A DNA stretch of 13,140 nt from an uncultured Mycoplasmatota bacterium (GTDB lineage Bacteria > Bacillota_I > Bacilli_A > RF39 > UBA660): assembly GCA_947384645.1 (NCBI GenBank), contig CANDHX010000019.1:1-13140 (forward strand). The letters run 5' to 3'. Below the pieces are notes generated by a model. That model had not been told where the DNA came from. It saw only the letters and a list, made by a program, of their open reading frames with translations, and made no database searches. Shown piece after piece: positions 1-7,113 of the stretch. A program made the position numbers and the translations under genes. Each line of letters starts with the position of its first letter. The stretch's first letter is position 1.

Positions 1-175
1 AAATTCCTATAGTATCTACTCCAAAAGGTATAATTATTGTTGGAGTTTGAGTTCTAGGCGCCTGATTTTTTATATATTCTTTTCCACAAGATTGTAAATC
101 ATCAAAAGTTATATTTTTTTTGTTTATTAATAACATTACATTGTATCTTTGAAATATCGGTTCAATTATTCTCAT
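1..175 (-). CDS. Unrecognised protein, N-terminal part only (runs off the left edge)
   Basis: An open frame starts at the ATG whose complement is at 173-175 and stays open for 58 codons to the window edge. The protein begins MRIIEPIFQRYNVML and later has a basic/polar stretch (CGKEYIKNQAPRTQTP) and a hydrophobic IIIPFGV strand. The start is well supported: a GAGGTG ribosome binding site (181-186) lies 5 nt upstream, and a TTGCAT-17-TATTAT promoter precedes it. I do not recognise the family from these residues, and no signal peptide or membrane segment is visible. The reading as a gene rests on the promoter, ribosome binding site and open frame together. Confidence 0.6.
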   Translation of the reverse strand, partial: MRIIEPIFQRYNVMLLINKKNITFDDLQSCGKEYIKNQAPRTQTPTIIIPFGVDTIGI

Positions 176-194
176 TATTACACCTCAAGAATGT

Positions 195-223
195 ATAATA
201 ATATAAGTTATTTAAAAATGCAA
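195..223 (-). promoter_or_regulatory. Sigma-A-type promoter for the left-edge gene
   Basis: On the minus strand a TTGCAT -35 box (218-223) is followed after 17 nt by a TATTAT -10 box (195-200). Transcription would start near 188, leaving a leader of only about a dozen bases that is mostly the ribosome binding site. The spacing is ideal and the boxes match at 4 to 5 of 6 positions each. Confidence 0.55.
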
Positions 224-417
224 TAACTACTTAATCAATATTATTTAAATAAAAGTGAAAAAGTTTACTGCTTCATTTGGTATTTTATAATCTTTTGCCT
301 TTCAGTTATGTATCTTTGAAGATTTATTTTTATGAATGCCATCTCTTTTAGTATTTCTAATCTATATCTAGTGAATTCGTCAAAGTTATCTCAATTGTTA
401 CTTTGGTACCAGGATAA
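224..417. other. Gene-poor stretch holding a possible eroded C-terminal extension
   Basis: This is the space after the leucine-rich repeat gene. No clear terminator hairpin is visible. The minus-strand frame that ends at TGA 418-420 continues, interrupted only by a second TGA at 391-393, to a TAA at 265-267. It would add about 50 protein-like residues, for example DNFDEFTRYRLEILKEMAF. This may be an old C-terminus cut off by a stop mutation, or chance. Confidence 0.3.
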
Positions 418-2736
418 TCAAGTGTTAAGCGAGGTAATCGGTAGAGGTCCATTGTCATTTTTTTCGTGAGCTTTTAGAAATTTAATCCATTTTTCTAAAA
501 TTTCTTTTAAACTATCTATGATTTCTTTTTTATTATCTTTATCAATTTTTTCGTTTTTTAATTGAGTTATTATGTCTTGAAGCATAGAAGTTAGTACATT
601 TTGATAATCGTTTTCTTCATATTTTAGTATATTTAAACATCTTTCTAGTTCTTCTAATAATAGATTCTTGTTGATAGTAAATAAGTCTAAAGATAATATT
701 ACATTCAATATACCTTTTATTCTTTTTCTCAATTCTAGCTCGACTTCATCTGGAGTAAGTTCGTCTATTATAATTGGTATTTGTTTTTGCAACTCTTTTA
801 GCATAATTAAAATTCGTTGTTTAGTTGTTGCGTCTAGTCTTTTTATAAAATCTTTGATATTAAGGATAGAAAACGAAATGTCATCAAAAGTTTCTCCTAA
901 AAATGAATTCATAAATTTTTCTAGTAATTGACTTTTTACATATGTTTCTTCTATTTTTTCGTTTAGGCTTTTAGGTGTTAATGAGTGATTTAGTATATTA
1001 TCTTTATCAATACCTGTCAATTCATCTAAATTAAAATGTGAAAATTCTTCGATTATTGTCATTAGTTTGTCTAAGAATAAATTTACTCCATATTTTTCTT
1101 TTACGTATCTAATATAGTGCAGCTTATCTTCTATAGTTATTTGCGTTGTATGAAATTCTCGATCTTGAGGTATATATGGCTCGGTTAGAATTTTTTTATA
1201 TTCTTCTATTTTAGCAGAGTCCGTTTTGCTATTGCAATTTAGTCTATATAAAAGCATCTCTAAATTTGATAGTAGTTTTGATTTCAATGTAATAGGAGAA
1301 GTATAGTCTATTTGTAATTCGACACTTTTAGTTTCTAGTAATACCGGTTTTATGTCGCATAAGGTTTTTATATATTCTTTCAACAATGAGTCGATATATG
1401 ATGTTATTTTTTGCTTTGCATCATCTGGTAATTTATCTAAAGCTTTTTCGAGTTGTTCTAAAATTTTTTCGATATCTTCATCTTCTATTTGAATAGGCAA
1501 TTCTTTTTCCTTCGATTGTTCTTGTTCTTCGTAAAATTTTTGATAAGATACTTTAATCTTTCTTTTTGTTTTTAAATAATACTTTAATTCTAGATATTTA
1601 CATGTCGCTTTAGACAAGTGTAATGGTTTAGAGTCTTCAGTATCTGCAAAAATTACTCTAGACATTTTTACAGAGATATTTTTTAATATATTGTACATAT
1701 CTAGTGCGTTTCCATCATCATTTATTATCGTTAAAGAACTTATACTAGGCATCATATCTTCTGAACTTTGAAAAATGCCTATAGTGGATGAGTAGATTAC
1801 GAGTCTTTTTACATAACCTGAAAAGGGTTTTCTTCCTAGTTTTTTTATGCTTGGAGACATTACTACTTTTTCTAATTCGTTTTTATAAAAAGCATAATTT
1901 TCAATTTCTTCTATATTTGGCGGAAGAGATATACTGTTAAATCGTTTAGTCTCAAAAGCACATTCCTTAATTATTCTCAATGAATTCGGAAAAGTTACAT
2001 TTTGTATATCCTTTTGTAAAAAGCTGCAGTGATTTATTACTTCTACTCCTTCAGGAATTTGAATATCAGTATCCTGTTCTAGATAAGCATATAATATTCC
2101 GTTTTTTATTATCCATGTTTGGTCATTAATGTTTAATTTTGTAACTGCTTTATATTCAAATGTTGTGTTTTTAAAAAGATTTTGTAATTTGTCAAGTTCC
2201 CAGTAATCTAATGGCATATTTGTTATTATAATTTTTGTTAGGTCTTTTAATCCCTGATTATAAAGGTCTTTTAATATACTGAAAGCTTTTCCACTATTTT
2301 CGATTGTCAATTCTTCTATGGGACATCCATTACCCCAACCAAATTTAGTAAAAAAGTTGTCACTATGGTCTTTAGTATCGCACATTGTAAGTTTTTTTAA
2401 ATTGCTTGTTGAAAACGCTTCTTCTCCTATTTGGATGTGACGTGGTAGTATGAGTTCTTCTATTTTAGTGTTATAAAAAGCTCGGCTTCCTATAACTATG
2501 TCGTCTGGTAAATATACTTCTTCGACATCTTGGAGTGCAAAAGCATAAGGAAATATCCTTTTGACAGAGAAAGGAATTATGACTCTTATGCCGTCTATTT
2601 CTTCAAATTTTTCAAACTTAAACTCTTGTATCATATCGATGTTGGAAGGAACTATAATGGTCTTTGTTTTATATTTTTTTCCCATTAAAATTATATGTTT
2701 TTTTTCATCTTCGTATATATTCCAATCTTGTCCCAT
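418..2736 (-). CDS. BspA-like leucine-rich repeat (LRR_5) protein with long helical C-terminal region
   Basis: The 772-residue protein has two blocks of LRR_5/BspA-type repeats, at about residues 50-120 and 222-315. The repeating pattern is a hydrophobic strand, then LP, a short turn, then I..AF (for example IFPYAFALQDVEEVYLP). From about residue 408 an acidic linker leads into a long, charged, mostly helical region to about 757 (LPDDAKQKITSYIDSLL, IIDELTPDEVELELRKR) with coiled-coil character. There is no signal peptide, membrane segment or wall anchor, so unlike secreted BspA proteins it probably stays in the cytoplasm or leaves by an unknown route. The ATG has an AGGGGAG ribosome binding site 7 nt upstream (2744-2750) and its own promoter; the gene is transcribed alone. 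LRR_5 domains usually bind proteins, but the partner here is unknown. The gene ends at a TGA followed by coding-like sequence. Confidence 0.8.
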   Translation of the reverse strand: MGQDWNIYEDEKKHIILMGKKYKTKTIIVPSNIDMIQEFKFEKFEEIDGIRVIIPFSVKRIFPYAFALQDVEEVYLPDDIVIGSRAFYNTKIEELILPRHIQIGEEAFSTSNLKKLTMCDTKDHSDNFFTKFGWGNGCPIEELTIENSGKAFSILKDLYNQGLKDLTKIIITNMPLDYWELDKLQNLFKNTTFEYKAVTKLNINDQTWIIKNGILYAYLEQDTDIQIPEGVEVINHCSFLQKDIQNVTFPNSLRIIKECAFETKRFNSISLPPNIEEIENYAFYKNELEKVVMSPSIKKLGRKPFSGYVKRLVIYSSTIGIFQSSEDMMPSISSLTIINDDGNALDMYNILKNISVKMSRVIFADTEDSKPLHLSKATCKYLELKYYLKTKRKIKVSYQKFYEEQEQSKEKELPIQIEDEDIEKILEQLEKALDKLPDDAKQKITSYIDSLLKEYIKTLCDIKPVLLETKSVELQIDYTSPITLKSKLLSNLEMLLYRLNCNSKTDSAKIEEYKKILTEPYIPQDREFHTTQITIEDKLHYIRYVKEKYGVNLFLDKLMTIIEEFSHFNLDELTGIDKDNILNHSLTPKSLNEKIEETYVKSQLLEKFMNSFLGETFDDISFSILNIKDFIKRLDATTKQRILIMLKELQKQIPIIIDELTPDEVELELRKRIKGILNVILSLDLFTINKNLLLEELERCLNILKYEENDYQNVLTSMLQDIITQLKNEKIDKDNKKEIIDSLKEILEKWIKFLKAHEKNDNGPLPITSLNT

Positions 2737-2763
2737 TAAATAACTCCCCTTTTTTGTGCCTGT

Positions 2764-2792
2764 ATGATAGCATATGGTTTTTATTTTTGCAA
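2764..2792 (-). promoter_or_regulatory. Promoter of the leucine-rich repeat gene
   Basis: On the minus strand TTGCAA (2787-2792) lies 17 nt before TATCAT (2764-2769), and the -10 is extended (TGCTATCAT). It is about 28 nt from the ATG and upstream of a strong AGGGGAG ribosome binding site, giving the gene independent expression from rpsI. Confidence 0.7.
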
Positions 2793-2900
2793 GTTTTACC
2801 AGAGAATTAGAAAATAAAATTTTGCTATTTATTATAATCCCTTTTTTTAAAATGCATAAATTTGTTGGCTACTTGTTTGCTATCACCTTAGGTATATCAT

Positions 2901-2939
2901 TAAAAATGCAAAAACCCCATAAACACGGAGTTTATGAGG
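2901..2939 (-). terminator. Rho-independent terminator after rpsI
   Basis: Read on the minus strand, a 10-bp stem (arms 2930-2939 and 2915-2924, one G-T pair) closes a 5-nt loop (2925-2929). A short T run (2910-2914) and a second T-rich stretch follow. It begins 19 nt beyond the rpsI stop and closes the rplM-rpsI operon. Confidence 0.88.
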
Positions 2940-2958
2940 TATAAAAGAAAACGATTTA

Positions 2959-3375
2959 CTATCTCTTTGAGAATTGAGGAGCACGTCTTGCTTTCTTTAG
3001 TCCAGGTTTTTTACGTTCTTTTATTCTAGAATCTCTAGTAGTGAAACCTTCGGTTTTAAGAATTTTACGATAAGAATCTTCTCTTGTTTGGTCTGTTTCA
3101 GCGTCGTATGCTAATAGACATCTCGTAATACCTAATCTTATAGCTCCAGTTTGACCAGAAAATCCGCCACCTTTAACTGTAACATCTATATCAAAAGTGT
3201 TTTCATTATCGGTAAGAACTAATGGTTGTTTTAAATCCATTACCAATGTAGCAAATGGCATGTACTCGTTGACATCTACTCCATTTACTATAATTTTTCC
3301 AGTACCAGAAGTCATTCTTACTTGTGCAGTAGAACGTTTTCTGCGACCAGTTGCAGTAATTACTTTTTTATTCAT
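2959..3375 (-). CDS. rpsI: 30S ribosomal protein S9 (uS9)
   Basis: Small-subunit protein S9, whose basic C-terminal tail reaches the P-site tRNA. The family hallmarks are all present: N-terminal TGRRKRSTAQVR, the GGGFSGQTGAIRLGI core, TRDSRIKERKKPGLKKAR, and the invariant C-terminal RRAPQFSKR. At 138 residues it is slightly longer than the usual 130. It starts 12 nt after the rplM stop, and its ribosome binding site (GAGGTG, 3383-3388) abuts and slightly overlaps that stop codon, so the two are co-translated in the universal L13-S9 pair. The gene ends in TAG. Confidence 0.98.
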   Translation of the reverse strand: MNKKVITATGRRKRSTAQVRMTSGTGKIIVNGVDVNEYMPFATLVMDLKQPLVLTDNENTFDIDVTVKGGGFSGQTGAIRLGITRCLLAYDAETDQTREDSYRKILKTEGFTTRDSRIKERKKPGLKKARRAPQFSKR

Positions 3376-3387
3376 AATCGTTCACCT

Positions 3388-3819
3388 CTAACGTACGCTT
3401 ATTTTTTCTGGTTTTTGTGCTTGTTGTTCGTGTTCGCTATCTCTATAGACGAATAACTTCTTACCCATAGCACGACCGAGTCTTCCGTGTGGAAGCATAC
3501 CTTTAATTGCTCTTTCTACCATTTCTTCTGGATATTTTTCAATCATCTCTTTTGCAGTTCTTTCTCTTAATCCACCTGGAAAACCGCTGTGATTGTAATA
3601 CATCTTATCTTCAAGTTTTTTTCCAGTTAGCTTGATTTTAGATGCGTTAATGACTATTACGTAGTCGCCTGTATCGACGTGTGGAGTATATGTTACTTTA
3701 TGTTTTCCTCTTAATATAGTTGCTGCTTTAGTAGCGAGACGTCCTAAAGTCTCTCCTTCCGCATCGATTAAGTACCATTTACGTTCGACATTTTCTTTTT
3801 TTTGCATAAATGTTTCCAT
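3388..3819 (-). CDS. rplM: 50S ribosomal protein L13 (uL13)
   Basis: Large-subunit protein L13, an early assembly protein that binds 23S rRNA. The 143-residue sequence follows the family throughout: ERKWYLIDAEGETLGRLAT, LRGKHKVTYTPHVDTGDYV, MYYNHSGFPGGL and IKGMLPHGRLGR, ending with the FVYRDSEHEQQAQKPE segment. The start at 3819 is preceded by AAAGGA about 10 nt upstream. A second ATG at codon 5 is possible but has no better ribosome binding site. It is first in the rplM-rpsI operon, with its own near-consensus promoter and a hairpin leader suited to autoregulation. In relatives truA lies directly upstream; here two unrelated secreted-protein genes intervene. Confidence 0.98.
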   Translation of the reverse strand: METFMQKKENVERKWYLIDAEGETLGRLATKAATILRGKHKVTYTPHVDTGDYVIVINASKIKLTGKKLEDKMYYNHSGFPGGLRERTAKEMIEKYPEEMVERAIKGMLPHGRLGRAMGKKLFVYRDSEHEQQAQKPEKISVR

Positions 3820-3846
3820 ATTATATTATCCTTTCACTGATTTCCT

Positions 3847-3875
3847 TCTTTTTCGACTTCCCACATCGAAAAAGA
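3847..3875 (-). promoter_or_regulatory. Probable L13 leader: hairpin in the rplM 5' untranslated region
   Basis: A perfect 10-bp inverted repeat (3847-3856 with 3866-3875) closes a 9-nt purine-rich loop that reads TGTGGGAAG on the transcript. It sits between the promoter and the ribosome binding site of rplM. Position and size match the L13 leader of low-G+C Firmicutes, to which ribosomal protein is thought to bind to repress its own operon. There is no T run after the stem, so it is not a simple terminator. The assignment comes from position and structure, not from a model search. Confidence 0.6.
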
Positions 3876-3903
3876 TGAGATCAAATAAAATGTACCGTTT
3901 AAA

Positions 3904-3932
3904 ATTATAAGTAAAATAAAGGGAAAAGTCAA
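3904..3932 (-). promoter_or_regulatory. Strong promoter of rplM-rpsI
   Basis: On the minus strand TTGACT (3927-3932) and TATAAT (3904-3909) are separated by exactly 17 nt. This is one of the best promoters in the window, as expected for ribosomal protein genes. It separates rplM expression from the secreted-protein gene upstream. Confidence 0.85.
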
Positions 3933-3956
3933 CATTATTTATATGTTTTTTGCTTT

Positions 3957-5432
3957 TTAAGACAGGTTTATTCTTTTTTGAGGTTCGATGCTGTGATTTA
4001 GATAGAATTCTTCCATATCTTCAAGAGTGGCCCTATGAGGACAACTATCTCTTACTATAATATTTAACAAAGGGAATCTTTCAGTCAATTTTTTAAAGTT
4101 GATAAACTTATTATCTCCCGTTTTTAAACATTCAAAGCTCATATTTTCTTTTCTTTTCTTTATGTAGTCGATATTCTTTTTGTATAATGAAGACAAGTAT
4201 TCATAAAAAGCATCATCTATTTGTTCAAATGTGTCTTTTAGTTCTAGAGGGAAAGTGTGGTCTATCCCCTGATCATCGATGATGATTTCTTCTATATATT
4301 CTGCAATCATTGCTCTAATAAAATCATATAAATATAATGCTTCGTCTAGGTTGAGGTCTTTATATATTCCTAGTTGTACAGATAAGCCATCTAATGCAAG
4401 TCTATAAATGTCGACTATGTAGGAGTAACCTACTTCGGATTTTGTATTTTGGCTTGCCAGTTCAAACGATTCTAATATGCGGAATATTCTTTTATAATCA
4501 TAAATTGTTCCTAAATCCGAAAGTCCTCCTCTTTCTATTTGTGCATGAACTGTATGCTCATCTGTAACGTCGAGTTCAAAGAAAGAAAACAGTTTTTTAA
4601 AATCGTTACTTAGAATGGCATCATAATAGTCATCTATACATGCTTCTTCGTTGAAAGCTTGAGTCAATAAAATCAGAGCTTCCTCTTCTGGGTATTGATG
4701 TAAGTTACCAATGTGGTCGTATGCATTATTTCTACGGTTATATATTTCTGTTACTGCTGTTTGTTTAGTTAAATTTGGAAAGATTTCTCTTATTGAAGTG
4801 TTACTTGGACGACAGTCACATAAAGATATTCTAGCATTATTGAGTGCGATTTCATAAGCGAGTCTTAGTCTTTCCTCTAGTGTTTCACATTTTTCATATA
4901 TGCTAAAGTAACCAATTTTTAAACTATTTAAACTTGCTATATCTATACAGAATGTATTATCTTCAATGTAATACTTTGTGGTAGATGTTCTTATGTAAGG
5001 AACAGTTTCTGCTTCTGTTATTTTTAAACTTTTTATCTTACAAATATCTTCGACTGTTATGTGACCATAGGCAAATACGCTTTCTAAAGCCTCTCTTAGA
5101 GCTTCAATTTTAAGTTTTCTATTCTTATCTTCTTTGAAAAAATCATCATTTCGACCTTTGGTGTTCTCTACAATACAATTTAAAACAGTTTCTAAATCTT
5201 CTTCGCCATTTTTGCATGAAGTTGCACGAGTTGTAATAATCTCTGCAATTTTTGCATTTGTTCTATATAAATCGTTTTCATTATATGGAATAAATGTCTC
5301 TTCTAGAGATTTAGAAAACTCAAAAAATTCGTCCATATCTTTTGATTTAGGATATTCGCCTACGTTGTTAGATATTATTAAAGACAATATGAGCATGGTA
5401 GAGATAAGTCCTCTTCTAATGTTTTTATACAT
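3957..5432 (-). CDS. Exported protein of unknown function, paralogue of the upstream lipoprotein
   Basis: A 491-residue protein that I do not recognise. It starts with a basic stretch (MYKNIRRG) and a hydrophobic core (LISTMLILSLIIS), a signal peptide or N-terminal anchor. No cysteine follows the core; the first is at about residue 73, so it is not a lipoprotein. It is clearly related to the protein at 5497-7113. Shared segments are EDICKIKSLKIT (129-140), the CDC motif (205-207) where the partner has CNC, a DYYDAILSNDFKKLFSFFELD helix pair, DEALYLYDF, and LTERFPLLNII near the C-terminus. I chose the ATG at 5430-5432; a TTG directly before it (5433-5435) is possible, since the AGGGGG ribosome binding site (5442-5447) is 9 nt from the ATG and 6 from the TTG. 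It has its own consensus promoter. No terminator is evident before rplM. Confidence 0.8.
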   Translation of the reverse strand: MYKNIRRGLISTMLILSLIISNNVGEYPKSKDMDEFFEFSKSLEETFIPYNENDLYRTNAKIAEIITTRATSCKNGEEDLETVLNCIVENTKGRNDDFFKEDKNRKLKIEALREALESVFAYGHITVEDICKIKSLKITEAETVPYIRTSTTKYYIEDNTFCIDIASLNSLKIGYFSIYEKCETLEERLRLAYEIALNNARISLCDCRPSNTSIREIFPNLTKQTAVTEIYNRRNNAYDHIGNLHQYPEEEALILLTQAFNEEACIDDYYDAILSNDFKKLFSFFELDVTDEHTVHAQIERGGLSDLGTIYDYKRIFRILESFELASQNTKSEVGYSYIVDIYRLALDGLSVQLGIYKDLNLDEALYLYDFIRAMIAEYIEEIIIDDQGIDHTFPLELKDTFEQIDDAFYEYLSSLYKKNIDYIKKRKENMSFECLKTGDNKFINFKKLTERFPLLNIIVRDSCPHRATLEDMEEFYLNHSIEPQKRINLS

Positions 5433-5462
5433 CAAAGTTTTCCCCCTTTTTTGTATTATTGT

Positions 5463-5490
5463 ATTATATTGAAAAAAGACTACATGTCAA
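5463..5490 (-). promoter_or_regulatory. Consensus promoter inside a terminator, for the second exported protein
   Basis: On the minus strand TTGACA (5485-5490) and TATAAT (5463-5468) are both perfect consensus hexamers with a 16-nt spacer. The -35 box lies in the loop and first stem base of the terminator of the preceding gene, so one short stretch both stops upstream transcripts and starts the next. Confidence 0.8.
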
Positions 5491-5498
5491 GTCTTTTT
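5472..5498 (-). terminator. Rho-independent terminator of the lipoprotein gene
   Basis: A 9-bp perfect stem (5490-5498 with 5473-5481) closes an 8-nt loop and is followed on the minus strand by a run of T (5472-5477). The first arm overlaps the TAA stop of the lipoprotein gene (5497-5499). Confidence 0.8.
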
Positions 5499-7113
5499 AA
5501 GCAGTTTTGGTACTTGCACTTTTGGAATCTATTTTTTGAGCGTTGAAGAAATCGATGTCAAGTGTGCTTGCAAAGTGATTCACTTCTATAGTATGAATTA
5601 GCGGGAACCTTGTTAGCAATTTGGTTGCATCTATATTTTCTACACTGTTTGAACATAAGTCATCTAGAGTTGCGTATGCTAATCTTTCTCTTAACTCTAG
5701 ATATTCTTCTTGTGTCATATCGTAATATTTAATGATGAAATTTTGGAATGCTTCTTCTATCTTCTTAGCATTTTCAGTGAAACTTTGACTATAAGCAAGT
5801 TCTTTAAGGTCTATTTTACCGTCTTTAGAGACAGGTGATTTAGCTTCTTTTATGATGTGAATGCTTAGAAAGTCGAATAAATAGATGGCTTCTTCTTTTG
5901 TATAGTCTTTTTTATATATGTTTGTAACTAGGTCAGAAGTTGCTTGTTTATATATTTTTTGGAGGGCGTAAGTTCCACTATTTTTGTATGCCTCACTCAT
6001 GTAGTCTTCTATCAAATCGTATTTTTTACTGTCGTAACTTTTAGCAGCGAAGAAGATATTTGTGCTAATGAAATGACCATATAGAGAATCGACAAGTTTT
6101 AAGAATTCTCTTGAACCGTTTCTACCATTTTGTTCTTTATTTAAATCGAAGAACTCAAGAAGTTTGGATATGTCGGTGTCTAGAAATGCATTGTGATAAT
6201 CTTCTAGTGTTCTTCCTTCTTTGAAACAAGAATATAGTAGTAAAATACTTTCCATTTTACGTTCTTCTACATACGCATATGCGGACGAGCTTTTATCCAT
6301 TTCTGCGAATTCCTTTGTATTTTTAATATTAGATTCATAGGCTGCTTGACTTAATGCGTTTAATGCTTCATTAAAAGTTGCAATGGTAAATGTTGTGTCC
6401 TCGTCTTCGATACGACAATTACAAGTAAAGCTGCGGCAAAAGTTGAGGGCTAATAATATTCTCTTTGTTAGGTAGTCATCAAATGCCCATTTTTTATCTT
6501 GTTCGTCGCTATAAAAGAAACAAGAAAAATTGTAATCTGCTAACATCATTTTATAGTTTAAATAAAGAGTATTAGTCTTTGTATCATAAAGAATTTGTTC
6601 ATCTAAATCGTCATCTAAAGTTATTTTTAAGTCTTTAAGTCTACAAATGTCTTCTTCGAAGTCGTTAGTCGAATTTTTGAATATAATATCTAAAGCTTTA
6701 CTTAAAGCTCCTCGGCTACTTATAGCTCTATCACGATTTAGTTCTTCACCCGCTTTATTAACGTTTGTAAAAAATAACGATTCTTGAGTTTCTTTCGAAG
6801 GTTTACTGTTTTCTAGAATTTTTTGGAATAGGATGTCAGGTGTATATACTTCTCGATTATTGCACGATTTCTCAATAGATGCTAATCTTTCAAATTCTTC
6901 ATATACATCTTTTTCGCAGTCTTTCGATTCAAATATGAAAAGGCTATTTAAGATGTCTAGTGTTTCTAGACACGTGTCATAACTATCTAAAACATCTTCT
7001 TCGGTTTTCCCATTTCCTTTACCACAATCGGTTTTCCCATTTCCTTTACCACAACTAGTCAGTGTCAATGACATCGCTAGCAAAATCGCCATTAAATTTC
7101 TCGTCTTTATCAT
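5497..7113 (-). CDS. Lipoprotein of unknown function with 9-residue tandem repeat at its N-terminus
   Basis: A 538-residue protein with a lipoprotein signal peptide: basic MIKTR, hydrophobic core, then the lipobox LTSC with the lipidated cysteine at 21. It should be attached to the outer face of the membrane. Right after the lipobox, CGKGNGKTD (21-29) is repeated as CGKGNGKTE (30-38). The rest is helical and acidic with several cysteines, including CNC at 231-233. It is a paralogue of the protein at 3957-5432, sharing EDICRLKDLKIT, LEDYHNAFLDTDISKLLEFF, KEEAIYLFDF and LLTRFPLIHTI (499-509). No enzyme motif or known domain is visible. The ATG (7111-7113) lies inside truA, overlapping its 3' end by 59 nt, with an AAAGGG ribosome binding site upstream. 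It is therefore probably co-transcribed with truA. The function is unknown. Confidence 0.82.
   Translation of the reverse strand: MIKTRNLMAILLAMSLTLTSCGKGNGKTDCGKGNGKTEEDVLDSYDTCLETLDILNSLFIFESKDCEKDVYEEFERLASIEKSCNNREVYTPDILFQKILENSKPSKETQESLFFTNVNKAGEELNRDRAISSRGALSKALDIIFKNSTNDFEEDICRLKDLKITLDDDLDEQILYDTKTNTLYLNYKMMLADYNFSCFFYSDEQDKKWAFDDYLTKRILLALNFCRSFTCNCRIEDEDTTFTIATFNEALNALSQAAYESNIKNTKEFAEMDKSSSAYAYVEERKMESILLLYSCFKEGRTLEDYHNAFLDTDISKLLEFFDLNKEQNGRNGSREFLKLVDSLYGHFISTNIFFAAKSYDSKKYDLIEDYMSEAYKNSGTYALQKIYKQATSDLVTNIYKKDYTKEEAIYLFDFLSIHIIKEAKSPVSKDGKIDLKELAYSQSFTENAKKIEEAFQNFIIKYYDMTQEEYLELRERLAYATLDDLCSNSVENIDATKLLTRFPLIHTIEVNHFASTLDIDFFNAQKIDSKSASTKTA
7001..7054. repeat. Perfect 27-bp tandem duplication
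   Basis: Two identical 27-bp units (7001-7027 and 7028-7054) lie head to tail. They encode the in-frame doubled CGKGNGKT segment of the lipoprotein just after its lipobox. The repeat ends exactly where the truA stop codon (7055-7057) begins. Identity at all 27 positions points to a recent duplication or an actively slipping tract. Confidence 0.92.

Noticed and set aside
265..420. TGA read as tryptophan (Mollicutes-type code)
   Set aside because: TGA ends genes at two ATGA overlaps (7837-7840 and 12381-12384) and also ends yabQ and the Crp/Fnr-family gene at expected lengths, so the standard code applies.
668..931. Plus-strand open frame opposite the leucine-rich repeat gene
   Set aside because: It is antisense to a real gene, has a low-complexity composition and no convincing ribosome binding site. 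The other plus-strand frames opposite minus-strand genes were rejected for the same reasons.
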